From the NCBI RefSeq assembly GCF_002811945.1, contig NZ_NPDX01000004.1, positions 124,001 through 188,000 on the forward strand: DNA of 64,000 nucleotides, written 5' to 3'. A program made the translations under genes and the position numbers. Under the pieces are notes generated by a model. That model had not been told where the DNA came from. It ran no database searches and worked only from the letters and a program-made list of their open reading frames with translations. The DNA is from Leptospira harrisiae. Lineage in GTDB: Bacteria; Spirochaetota; Leptospiria; Leptospirales; Leptospiraceae. Shown one piece after another: positions 52,987-60,767 of the stretch (position 1 is its first letter; each line of letters begins with the position of its first letter).

Positions 52987-54267
52987 CTATAGGCGGTTCT
53001 GAACTGGGATGTATTTTCTTTGGTTTTCGCCCACATATATTTGTTTTGGACGAACTTTTGAGAAGTCTCCCTTCATTCTTTGTTCTCTCCAATGTGCAAG
53101 CCAACCCGGAAGTCTTCCAATTACCTGCATGACAGAAAACATATTTTTAGGGATTCCCAATGTGTGAAATACTAGTCCTGAATAGTATTCTAAATTAGGA
53201 TACAGAAGATTTTCCATAAAATAGGAATCGTTCCAAACCACTTCGTCTATTTGGAGAGCAATGTCTTCCACAGCAGACAACTTTCTACCTTTATAAAATT
53301 CACGAATGATTTCCCGGGCTACCATTGCACGTGGGCTAACCACATCATAAGCCTTTTGCCCAAATCCGTTGGTTTGGATGTTTAAACCACCGCGTTTGAA
53401 TCTTTCGAAATAATCTTTTACAGGAGTTTTTGTTTTTACAATGTCTTCGATTAGGCCAATGGCTGCGGTTGGTCGTCCCCCTTCTCGTGCTCCCCACTGG
53501 GCCATAATCCCTGCAGAGATAGAGGCAAATAGATTGGCTTGAGTAGAACCAACTACTTGGACTGCGGTGTTGGATACATTTTGTTCGTGGTCCGCATGTA
53601 AAATCCACATTTGATTTAAAATGCGATCAAACTCTTCTGGAACTGTATAATTGTCTGCAGGCATTTTATGCATCATATAAAGAAAGTTTGTGCAGTATGG
53701 ATTTTTATCCAATGGATACACAAAAGGATGACCCACTGCATGTTTATATGTGAAAGCAGCAATGGTGCGAATTTTTGCAAGTAACCTGGCGATTAAATCC
53801 ACTCCCATATCTAACTTTTCTTCATATTCTTCTAAATAATAACTAGAAAGTGAAGTAACCATTACAGATAAAACTGCCAATGGATTGGCAACACCCGGAA
53901 AACCATCAAAAAGATTTAACATGTCTTCATGGATCATCGAGTGTTTTGAAAGTCGACCAGAGAAGTCGTTTAGCTCTTGTTTTGTGGGAAGATTTCCATA
54001 AATTAATAAAAACGAAGTTTCCACAAATGTGGATTGATAAGCCAGTTCTTTCAGGTCATAACCACGATAGGTGAGTTCCCCTTTTTCAGGATCACGTCTG
54101 GACACTTTTGATAAACCAAGTGCCGTATTGAATAAACCTGGATCCACGGTGACGAGGCCGGTTTTTCTATAAAAATCGGTTAAGTCGATTCCTTCTTTTC
54201 CATCGGTACCAACAATGACCGGTAGTTTATATGTTTTGCCCTTGATGTGGAATTCCACTTCACTCAT
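52987..54267 (-). CDS. gltA: Citrate synthase family protein with all three classical catalytic residues substituted
   Basis: The 426-residue protein aligns along its length with type II citrate synthase (E. coli GltA, aligned from memory) and keeps HADHEQN and many fold residues. The catalytic positions differ. GPAHGGAN is here GAREGGRP, so the first His is Glu262. GFGHRVY is GFGQKAY, so the second His is Gln304. VDFYSG is LEYYSG, so the Asp is Glu360. Normal condensation of acetyl-CoA and oxaloacetate is therefore doubtful. It may be a pseudoenzyme, a different C-C lyase/synthase or a regulator. It lies between a STAS gene (about 56 bases upstream) and a PP2C phosphatase gene (22 bases downstream). 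Confidence 0.85.
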   Translation of the reverse strand: MSEVEFHIKGKTYKLPVIVGTDGKEGIDLTDFYRKTGLVTVDPGLFNTALGLSKVSRRDPEKGELTYRGYDLKELAYQSTFVETSFLLIYGNLPTKQELNDFSGRLSKHSMIHEDMLNLFDGFPGVANPLAVLSVMVTSLSSYYLEEYEEKLDMGVDLIARLLAKIRTIAAFTYKHAVGHPFVYPLDKNPYCTNFLYMMHKMPADNYTVPEEFDRILNQMWILHADHEQNVSNTAVQVVGSTQANLFASISAGIMAQWGAREGGRPTAAIGLIEDIVKTKTPVKDYFERFKRGGLNIQTNGFGQKAYDVVSPRAMVAREIIREFYKGRKLSAVEDIALQIDEVVWNDSYFMENLLYPNLEYYSGLVFHTLGIPKNMFSVMQVIGRLPGWLAHWREQRMKGDFSKVRPKQIYVGENQRKYIPVQNRL

Positions 54268-54323
54268 GAAAAGACCTCTCTCCCTCCTATCTTATGGAAG
54301 GGAAGTTAGGAATCTAGAATAAT

Positions 54324-54674
54324 TTAGACTTGGGTGAGTGCAGAATTAAGAGAATCGTGAATGAGGACAAAATCAGTGAGACCCACAATGTCCATGACTT
54401 TGCGGAAGTGGGTATTGAGGCCCGCGAACTCAATTTTGCCTTGGTTCTCAGAAGATTTAGTAATGAGGCTAATGAGAGTCGCAATTCCTGCGGAATTGAT
54501 ATAAGATGTTTCCGAGAAGTTCAAAATGACACGACTGCGTTTGTCCCCTGGAATGGATTCATAAGATTCAACAATCTCTTCTTCCGCTTCGGATGTGATT
54601 TCGCCAGATATATGAATTACAGGTAAATTTCCCCCGTTTTCAAATCCCAATCGAATCTTAAACTCTTCCATCAT
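54324..54674 (-). CDS. STAS-domain anti-sigma factor antagonist
   Basis: From ATG 54674 (MMEEFKIRLGFENGG) the protein has 116 residues. A longer in-frame start at 54713 exists, but GGAAG lies just before the 54674 ATG. The single STAS domain has the strand-helix RVILNFSETSYINSAGIATLISL, with Ser in INSAGIA as the likely phosphoacceptor, and ends FVLIHDSLNSALTQ. It is the only antagonist adjacent to the phosphatase gene at 50886-52964 and is the natural candidate substrate. The citrate synthase homologue is between them. Confidence 0.88.
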   Translation of the reverse strand: MMEEFKIRLGFENGGNLPVIHISGEITSEAEEEIVESYESIPGDKRSRVILNFSETSYINSAGIATLISLITKSSENQGKIEFAGLNTHFRKVMDIVGLTDFVLIHDSLNSALTQV

Positions 54675-54716
54675 TAGCTTCCAGGGAAATTCACCAAGAA
54701 CGAGGGTCAACAATAA

Positions 54717-54938
54717 TTAGGATTTCGATTTTCTTTCTTCTTTGGACAACCGGCCAAACGGTTGTTTGCATTTTCGACATACAAAGTATATATCTGTCGG
54801 TGTAGCTGATATCCCGACAAGTCCCATGGCGATCATTCCCCATGTTGAATACTTCACAACCTTGCGTGCGTTTTCATCGTCACGAGTGGTCCCACAATCA
54901 CAAGTGGGTCGATCGGCTTTTTTAATGATTTGGTTCAT
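54717..54938 (-). CDS. Small zinc-ribbon-like protein
   Basis: From ATG 54938 (MNQIIKKADRPTCDCG) the protein has 73 residues; a start at 54986 would add 16 residues but is less likely. Cysteine pairs CDC and CRKC flank a hydrophobic helix (about 30-45, YSTWGMIAMGLVGISATPT). This resembles a two-knuckle zinc ribbon split by a membrane or buried helix. The role is unknown. It sits between the cytochrome c gene (51-base gap) and the STAS gene, so it may be co-transcribed with either. Confidence 0.6.
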   Translation of the reverse strand: MNQIIKKADRPTCDCGTTRDDENARKVVKYSTWGMIAMGLVGISATPTDIYFVCRKCKQPFGRLSKEERKSKS

Positions 54939-54989
54939 AAAGACAAGTGTTCGGCTCCGACCCGTAGGCGGAACCGAAAAAGACAATGA

Positions 54990-55394
54990 TTAATTTTTAG
55001 AAAGGTGTTCTACGTATTTTGCAAGGATGCGGATGTTATCATCACCCAAATGTCCGTAAGCAACCATTGGAGATCCTTTGATTCCTTCTTTCAAAGTTTT
55101 AGTCACACCAGCAGCTGTGTTTCCATTTTTCCACTCAGAAGCAGGAGCTTTGTAGTTTCTTGGTTTTGGATTGAGGGCAGCCGCTGCAGCTCCGTCACCA
55201 GCACCTTTCTCACCGTGGCAAGAAGAGCAGTTTTGAAGGTAAAGTTCTTCTCCTTTTGCAAGATCAGGATCTGCACTTGCGCTAGATTCAACAGCAGCAG
55301 GTGCTTCTTCTTTTGGTTTGGAATCGCCACAAGCTACCATCACAAATGCGAGGGAGAGTGCGAAGAGAGAGACTAAGACTTTTTTTGAGTTCAT
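54990..55394 (-). CDS. Lipoprotein cytochrome c
   Basis: This 134-residue lipoprotein has signal LAFVMVAC with lipidated Cys22, followed by GDSKPKEEAPA. The cytochrome c domain (about 50-130) has heme motif CSSCHGEKGAGDG and a later Met in SPMVAYGHLGDDN as the sixth ligand. It is probably tethered on the periplasmic side of the membrane and could donate electrons to the caa3 oxidase, whose genes lie about 8 kb away. It is the first gene of a minus-strand run. Confidence 0.92.
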   Translation of the reverse strand: MNSKKVLVSLFALSLAFVMVACGDSKPKEEAPAAVESSASADPDLAKGEELYLQNCSSCHGEKGAGDGAAAAALNPKPRNYKAPASEWKNGNTAAGVTKTLKEGIKGSPMVAYGHLGDDNIRILAKYVEHLSKN

Positions 55395-55457
55395 TTCTTA
55401 CTCCAAGATAAGGTTGGCTCCAGTCTCTCACCCTTCTTGTCTTTTGAAAAGAAGAAA

Positions 55458-56372
55458 TCACTGTTTTTCTAAAAGATTTGAGAGTGCCTTTTCTAAATTT
55501 TGAAACTGAAACTCATAACCGGCCGTAAGCAAACGTTCGGGAAACACATACTGCCCCTTGGTGACAACAACCGAACCTTCTCCATAAAGCGCTTGTATGG
55601 CGAAAGAAGGAACTTTGAAAAAATTGGGACGGTGTAAAGTTTTTGCCAGTGATCGGGAAAATTCATCATTACTTACTGGGTTGGGAGAAACTAAATTATA
55701 TGCACCTGACGCCGAATCCAATTGGATTAAATGCAACATAGCTGAAATAAAATCCAAAATGTGAATCCAACTCATTCCTTGTTTTCCTGAAGCAATGGAA
55801 CCACCGACTCCTAACAGAAACGGAGGAATCATTTTTTCCAAGGCACCTCCTTTCGGAGATAGAACGATTCCAGTTCGCAAAACCAGGGAACGAATTCCCC
55901 TTGTTTGCAAAGGTAAAATTTGGTTTTCCCATTCCACACAAAGTTTTGCTAAAAAATCTTCACCGGGAGTGGCTTTCTCAGTAAAAGGAGGATGAAGGTC
56001 TTCTGACATTCCATAATAACCTATGGCACTGGAGTTCACAAAAACTTTAGGAGGAGATTTTAAATCCAAAACACGAGCGACAAGTCCCCTTGTAAAATCA
56101 ATTCGGGAAGTTTGAATGAGTCGTTTGCGCTCCTCTGTCCATCTAACTCCCGCTATAGGCTCACCCACTAAATTGACAATGGCATCCAATCCTTCTAAGT
56201 CTGCTGTTTGGGGAAGGATACAAGAAACAAATTCCAATTCTTTATACGAAGAAAGTTCTGGTGGTAAAGATGGTTTTCTCGAAAACACACGAAACCTGTG
56301 TCCCAAACCAACCGCCGTTTCAATAAATGATGTACCAATGAGGCCAGTACCACCTAAAATTCCGATTTTCAT
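55458..56372 (-). CDS. TIGR01777-family NAD-dependent epimerase (YfcH-like)
   Basis: From ATG 56372 (MKIGILGGTGLIGTSF) the protein has 304 residues; a start at 56384 is four codons earlier. The NAD(P) motif is GGTGLIG. Also present are VNSSAIGYYG and the family-specific DAIVNLVGEPIAGVRWTEERK. These match TIGR01777/SulA-like extended SDR proteins. The substrate is unknown. A converging/divergent gap of 64 bases separates it from the cytochrome c gene. A plus-strand gene begins 20 bases from its start. Confidence 0.88.
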   Translation of the reverse strand: MKIGILGGTGLIGTSFIETAVGLGHRFRVFSRKPSLPPELSSYKELEFVSCILPQTADLEGLDAIVNLVGEPIAGVRWTEERKRLIQTSRIDFTRGLVARVLDLKSPPKVFVNSSAIGYYGMSEDLHPPFTEKATPGEDFLAKLCVEWENQILPLQTRGIRSLVLRTGIVLSPKGGALEKMIPPFLLGVGGSIASGKQGMSWIHILDFISAMLHLIQLDSASGAYNLVSPNPVSNDEFSRSLAKTLHRPNFFKVPSFAIQALYGEGSVVVTKGQYVFPERLLTAGYEFQFQNLEKALSNLLEKQ

Positions 56373-56392
56373 AGGTTCTCCCATGGATTGAG

Positions 56393-57028
56393 ATGATAAA
56401 AAAAGAAGTAGCCCATTTTCTCAGGTTGGAGAAGTTTTTCTTTCATATGAGACCTGTCATTGTTCTTCCCGTTTTCTTCGCCATTTCTCTTGTTCTCTTT
56501 GGGAACTACTATCTATTTTCTGGAACCAAAAAAAACATACGCCAATATAATGAAAACCCACCATTCCGCATCGAAGACACAACTGGATCAGGAGGCATTC
56601 ATTTTCTCTTAGACAAAGACAAAAATACAGTTTGGAGAAAGAAACAAAATGGAAAGGAAGAATTTGATTTTTTCTTAGAAATGAAATTATCACATTTTTG
56701 GGATGGAGTAGAGTTTTCACCTAGAAAATTTGAAAATTTAAATGTCTTTGCTTGCCCTGGTGAAACATTACCTACATTTCAAATACGTTTTTTATTACGA
56801 GAAAGTATTAATGTGGATAAAGAACTTAGAATGCCGAAAGACCAACTTACGTTTGTTTATCGGTTTGAAGAAAAAAACAAATCAAAAATTTCGATTCCAC
56901 TTTCAAAACTTCCCCAGTTTCAAAATGAAAAAAATTACCCAAAAAATATTTATATCTTAACGCCAGAATTCAAACTTTTATCTAAGGAAGGATGTATTGC
57001 GGAAGTTGAACTAGAAGAAAAACAGTAA
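56393..57028 (+). CDS. Hypothetical membrane-anchored protein
   Basis: This is a 211-residue product with one N-terminal membrane helix (about 20-40, PVIVLPVFFAISLVLFG). A charged, beta-rich periplasmic domain contains TGSGGIHFLLDKDKNTVWRK. An alternative start at MRPVIVLPVFFAI (56447) would give a typical anchor. I do not recognise a domain; the discoidin-like LDKDKNTVWR is suggestive only. It converges on the 57041 gene with a 12-base gap. Confidence 0.65.
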   Translation: MIKKEVAHFLRLEKFFFHMRPVIVLPVFFAISLVLFGNYYLFSGTKKNIRQYNENPPFRIEDTTGSGGIHFLLDKDKNTVWRKKQNGKEEFDFFLEMKLSHFWDGVEFSPRKFENLNVFACPGETLPTFQIRFLLRESINVDKELRMPKDQLTFVYRFEEKNKSKISIPLSKLPQFQNEKNYPKNIYILTPEFKLLSKEGCIAEVELEEKQ

Positions 57029-57040
57029 TTTGTTTTTCGA

Positions 57041-57298
57041 TTAAGAGATATTTGTTTGTTTTTCTATTTCTGCTTTTAGTTCGATGATACTCATATAAAG
57101 GTTTGCAAATGTTGTGAGTTGGTTCATTGCGTCTTGCAAACCTGCTTTAAATAAAAGTCCGTTGTCCATATGTTCTCGAAAGATTGTCAGCGGATTTTCC
57201 GCCTCCATACCTTCCACGGTTTTTTGGTAAGATTCCATAAGTTCCCTTTTATCATCTAGAGACTCAGGTATCTTCCAACCATTGGACAACCGACTCAT
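57041..57298 (-). CDS. Small hypothetical helical protein
   Basis: The 85-residue soluble protein is almost entirely helical and charged (DDKRELMESYQKTVEGMEAE, then LYMSIIELKAEIEKQT). It may form a coiled coil. No known domain is visible. It follows the LmtA-like gene with a 6-base gap and is probably in the same transcript. Its real function is unknown. Confidence 0.65.
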   Translation of the reverse strand: MSRLSNGWKIPESLDDKRELMESYQKTVEGMEAENPLTIFREHMDNGLLFKAGLQDAMNQLTTFANLYMSIIELKAEIEKQTNIS

Positions 57299-57304
57299 AA
57301 AAAA

Positions 57305-58066
57305 CTATCTACCTTCGACTTCGAGAAGTTTGGTGGTCTTTACGATAAGACGTGTGACAACATAAAAAATAAGTCCAAATCCAAAAAACCATGTATGGAA
57401 TGGTTTCCAAATTCCAGTGATGTCTACCGCACGAAGTGTAGGCTCTTGGAAATAAACTTGGATCAAATCAAAAACTGTAAATACAACAATGATTCCAAAC
57501 AAACTTGGATATTCTCGTTTCCAAATATTGCGGAAAGAAAAATCTAAATTTGGTTTTTTATAACCAGACAAACGAGGGATGAAGGCAGGTGTTTTGTCCG
57601 CCCATTCCAAATATCCTTTTGCAAATTTACCACGAAGGAAATATTCTTCTGCGAAGATGATTCTTTCGTAATACAAATAAAAAAACATAATGTATACCAG
57701 TGCAAAAGCAAAATCCCTCAGGATAAAAACCGGGCCAAGATACATCAGAAAATTCCCTACATATAACGGATGTCTAACTAAGGAATAAATCCCTGATTGG
57801 TTTACGACATCTGCCACTTGTTGTTTGGTATTCCTACCGGAAGTATTTTTGGGAGTGTATCCAATCGTAAAACATCTAACAAAAAGTCCCGCAAAACTGA
57901 CTAAAAATGCACCCGATAACCAATACAAATTGGAATCGTAGTTCCCCTGAAAATAAGGGACATACGGTAGATACAGTAAGGAAAGAAATAGAATGACTCC
58001 TGGGATGTAGGAGCGCCATCGGAAGAGAAAGTTGCCTTGTTGGTTGAGTTCTTCTATAAGTGCCAT
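57305..58066 (-). CDS. lmtA: ICMT-like membrane methyltransferase, possible lipid A 1-phosphate methyltransferase LmtA
   Basis: This 253-residue protein has about five to six membrane helices. The C-terminal half has the isoprenylcysteine/phosphatidylethanolamine methyltransferase-type VRHPLYVGNFLMYLGPVFIL and EEYFLRGKFAKGYLEWADKTP. LmtA of L. interrogans methylates the 1-phosphate of lipid A and is distantly related to ICMT, so this is the best candidate, although other ICMT-like leptospiral proteins may exist. SAM would bind near the RHPLY motif. It is the first gene before the small helical protein and divergent from the PlsC-like gene 47 bases away. Confidence 0.6.
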   Translation of the reverse strand: MALIEELNQQGNFLFRWRSYIPGVILFLSLLYLPYVPYFQGNYDSNLYWLSGAFLVSFAGLFVRCFTIGYTPKNTSGRNTKQQVADVVNQSGIYSLVRHPLYVGNFLMYLGPVFILRDFAFALVYIMFFYLYYERIIFAEEYFLRGKFAKGYLEWADKTPAFIPRLSGYKKPNLDFSFRNIWKREYPSLFGIIVVFTVFDLIQVYFQEPTLRAVDITGIWKPFHTWFFGFGLIFYVVTRLIVKTTKLLEVEGR

Positions 58067-58113
58067 GTGAATTCGTACTTGCTTCCTTTGATTAAGCTGT
58101 CAGCATTCGTCCT

Positions 58114-59370
58114 ATGTCAATCAAATCCTTTATCCCTGCAAAGTTCAATCTTCCTGCTCTATGGTTTACGGATCTGACTCTTCCTGTTCTCAACAAAATG
58201 CTCCATAATCTTGAATCCATCGAGATTTCAGAAACCGACCAAAAGACATTAAAATCCTTTCAAAAAGAACGGCTCCTATATATTTCCAATCATCCCACAG
58301 CTAAAGAACCTGGAATCGCCTACAATTCGGCAAACCTCATGGGTTCAAGGTTTCATTATATGGCCGCACGAGAGGTATTCGAATGGGGGTTTGGGTTTGT
58401 TGGTGACTTCATTCAATCGCTTGGAGCCTACTCTGTGTTAGCTGGCATGCCAGACAGAGAATCACTCAAAGCTTCCAGAGAAATTCTCGCATCCCCCGGC
58501 GGAAAACTTGCCCTATTTCCTGAAGGTGAACCCACAAGTGGTATGAACGATACCCTACTTCCCTTCCAACCTGGTGTGGCACAACTTGGTTTTTGGGGAC
58601 TAGAAGATGCACTCAAAAAAGATCCAAATGCAAAAATTTGGATTTTACCTACCTTTGTTAAGTACAGAATGACCGGTTCCATTCACTCCATGCAAAAAGA
58701 CATCGATCAAACGATTACCAAAATGGAAGAGAAGTTAGGAATTTCCAAAACAGGAAAAGACATCCTACATAGATTTTTGTCTGTGGGAAAACGAATGATT
58801 GAAAGAGAGGAAAAAGAATACGGAGTCCCTGTAGAGGAAAATAGAGCCGATGACTTTGACTACAGATTAGGAAGGATGCGCCATGCCATGCTCGACAATA
58901 TTGCAAGAAAGGCTAATATTCCGAAATGGGATGCTGATGCCAATGCCATCGAAAAACTAAGAAGGATCTTGAGTGTTTTAGAAATGGTTTCTGTCGGAAT
59001 GCCCGATCCAAACGGGGATCTACCGAGTTTAGAAATGGCAACTTGGGCAAGAAAAGCTGCCACCAAAGCTTACGACTTTATCACCATCCAAACTGCTTAT
59101 ATCAAAGAATTACCAAGTGCAGAACGCCTTTATGAATTTTTATACCGTTACGAGAACGAACTTTTCGGAGAATTTAAACCTCGCCCACACAAAGCAGTCG
59201 TTAGGTTTGGAACGCCATTCACGATCAATGAGTATTTAAATTCTTATAAGGAAGACAAAAAGAAAACGCTAGATTCCATTACAGATCGTCTAAAAAAAGA
59301 GTTACAGACTATGCTTGTGGAAGAAAAATCCAAATCCAACCCACTCTTTCCAAGCCAATATATTTTTTGA
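58114..59370 (+). CDS. PlsC-like 1-acylglycerol-3-phosphate acyltransferase-family protein
   Basis: The 418-residue protein has an acyltransferase domain in the first 230 residues. The catalytic motif is NHPTAKEP (HX4E form, where HX4D is usual) and the substrate motif is FPEGEPTSG. No strong membrane helix is seen, so it may be peripheral. A C-terminal helical region (about 235-418) has no clear family match. The enzyme class transfers acyl chains to lysophospholipid-like acceptors; the acceptor is not predictable. Its stop overlaps the start of the GHKL-like gene (TGATG). Confidence 0.82.
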   Translation: MSIKSFIPAKFNLPALWFTDLTLPVLNKMLHNLESIEISETDQKTLKSFQKERLLYISNHPTAKEPGIAYNSANLMGSRFHYMAAREVFEWGFGFVGDFIQSLGAYSVLAGMPDRESLKASREILASPGGKLALFPEGEPTSGMNDTLLPFQPGVAQLGFWGLEDALKKDPNAKIWILPTFVKYRMTGSIHSMQKDIDQTITKMEEKLGISKTGKDILHRFLSVGKRMIEREEKEYGVPVEENRADDFDYRLGRMRHAMLDNIARKANIPKWDADANAIEKLRRILSVLEMVSVGMPDPNGDLPSLEMATWARKAATKAYDFITIQTAYIKELPSAERLYEFLYRYENELFGEFKPRPHKAVVRFGTPFTINEYLNSYKEDKKKTLDSITDRLKKELQTMLVEEKSKSNPLFPSQYIF

Positions 59371-60017
59371 TGGAAGCTTTTAGTCCAGAACAAGTAAACC
59401 ACTTTATCGCAAGCGGGGAACCCATTGAGCTAAATGCCTATGGTGCCTCCAAGATATTAGATGAAAACTTAGTAAAAGTTTTGGATGCCCTCACTGAAAA
59501 ATATGGAATTTCTGACTTATCCGCCATCTTATTTACCATCGTAAAAGACTTAATTCTAAATGGCTTCAAAGCCAACTTTAAAAGACTTTTTTTCCAAGAA
59601 AACCAATTAGACATCCATTCACCCACCGACTATGAGTTAGGTGTTAGAATGTATAAGAGCCTTATCCTTTCTGGAAGAGGGAATACTTTCGAACCACTCG
59701 CACGGGAAAAAAACTTATATGTTCATCTTAAAATAGAACACAATGACTCTCAGATTAAATTTGATGTGAGAAACAATACCACTCTTGTGCGCGGTGAGAT
59801 GCAAAAAATTCGAAATTCCCTTTTACATGCACAAAACTATAACGATATTATGGAATATTATATTGAGAGGGGAGATAACTCAGAAGGCGAAGGGATTGGG
59901 ATTGCCCTTTGTGTCATCCTTCTCAAAGGGGAAGGACTTCCCACTGACCAATTTCGAATCTACCATGAGGATGGAGAAACCATCGCTCAACTAAACATCC
60001 CCCTAAAGAAAGGCTAG
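59370..60017 (+). CDS. Degenerate GHKL/HATPase-like protein
   Basis: The 215-residue protein lacks a HisKA domain. Segments recall the HATPase fold: an N-box-like DLILNGFKAN (Asp for Glu, Gly for Ala), a VRNNTTLV segment near the usual G1 position and a G2-like GEGIGIALCVILL. The N-terminal part (about 1-60) is helical. It could bind ATP as an RsbW-type kinase or be a non-catalytic partner of a STAS protein. It overlaps the PlsC-like gene by one base. Function is inferred from weak motif likeness only. Confidence 0.6.
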   Translation: MEAFSPEQVNHFIASGEPIELNAYGASKILDENLVKVLDALTEKYGISDLSAILFTIVKDLILNGFKANFKRLFFQENQLDIHSPTDYELGVRMYKSLILSGRGNTFEPLAREKNLYVHLKIEHNDSQIKFDVRNNTTLVRGEMQKIRNSLLHAQNYNDIMEYYIERGDNSEGEGIGIALCVILLKGEGLPTDQFRIYHEDGETIAQLNIPLKKG

Positions 60018-60048
60018 CCCAAAGAATCACATCTCACAGTTTGGATTT

Positions 60049-60684
60049 ATGGGTTCTGTTACTGTCCTCTCGAATGATTCAATTCCTAAAGTCCTTTCCG
60101 ATATCGTTGCCAATAAAACCAACCATGCACTTTGGCTGAACACGTTGTCATTGTTAGAACATCTTGGTTCAAGAAAAATCCTACTCACCCAATCTAGTGA
60201 AGAGACCTCAGAGATGATTTTGAAACATGCCACCGAAGAAGCAAGGCATGCCCTATTTTTTAAAAAAGCGGCCCGCACCATCAGGCCCAGTTTCCAGTTA
60301 GGATACCAAAATTCCGCACTCGTTCGGGGAGCTGCGGCAAGAATTTATTTCGCAAAATTAGACACACTGGTACGCCGAAGTTTACGCAAAGTGTTTACGG
60401 ATGAAAAACAATTTACCTACCTTGCTTATTTGTACACCACCACGGTCATTGAAAAACGGGCCATGGTCGTCTATGCAGCGTACGACGAGATTTTGGACAA
60501 AACTGGTTCTCCCATCCGCCTAACCAACCTGATTTTGGAAGAGGAAGGCCACCTTTCCGAAATGAGTTCCGAAATGTTCCGTCTTGATCCGGGAGCCGTG
60601 GAAAGATTGGCGAATTTAGAGGCAGAAGAATCGAAAATTTTTGCCCGATTTTGGCTCCAAATCCGTGAATTCTCACTGAATTAA
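60049..60684 (+). CDS. Ferritin-like diiron protein
   Basis: The 211-residue soluble protein looks like a four-helix bundle. Candidate metal ligands are Glu37, Glu64-x-x-His67 (TEEARHALF), Glu135 and Glu165-x-x-His168 (LEEEGHLSEM). The paired ExxH sites with intervening single Glu residues match ferritin-like diiron oxygenases/hydroxylases. The substrate is unknown. It starts 31 bases after the GHKL-like gene in the same orientation. The paired ligand pattern is the main evidence, as the sequence does not match a named family that I recognise. Confidence 0.72.
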   Translation: MGSVTVLSNDSIPKVLSDIVANKTNHALWLNTLSLLEHLGSRKILLTQSSEETSEMILKHATEEARHALFFKKAARTIRPSFQLGYQNSALVRGAAARIYFAKLDTLVRRSLRKVFTDEKQFTYLAYLYTTTVIEKRAMVVYAAYDEILDKTGSPIRLTNLILEEEGHLSEMSSEMFRLDPGAVERLANLEAEESKIFARFWLQIREFSLN

Positions 60685-60767
60685 AAAAGGCTTGCGGAAA
60701 AAATCTCCGCCTGGTTTTCTTCAACCATCTTCATGCGACATAATACTATTATTGGATCTTTGAGAAA

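Noticed and set aside
52965..53036. Longer start for the phosphatase gene
   Set aside because: It would overlap the citrate synthase homologue and place 24 polar residues before the signal peptide; ATG 52964 gives a normal lipoprotein-like N-terminus.
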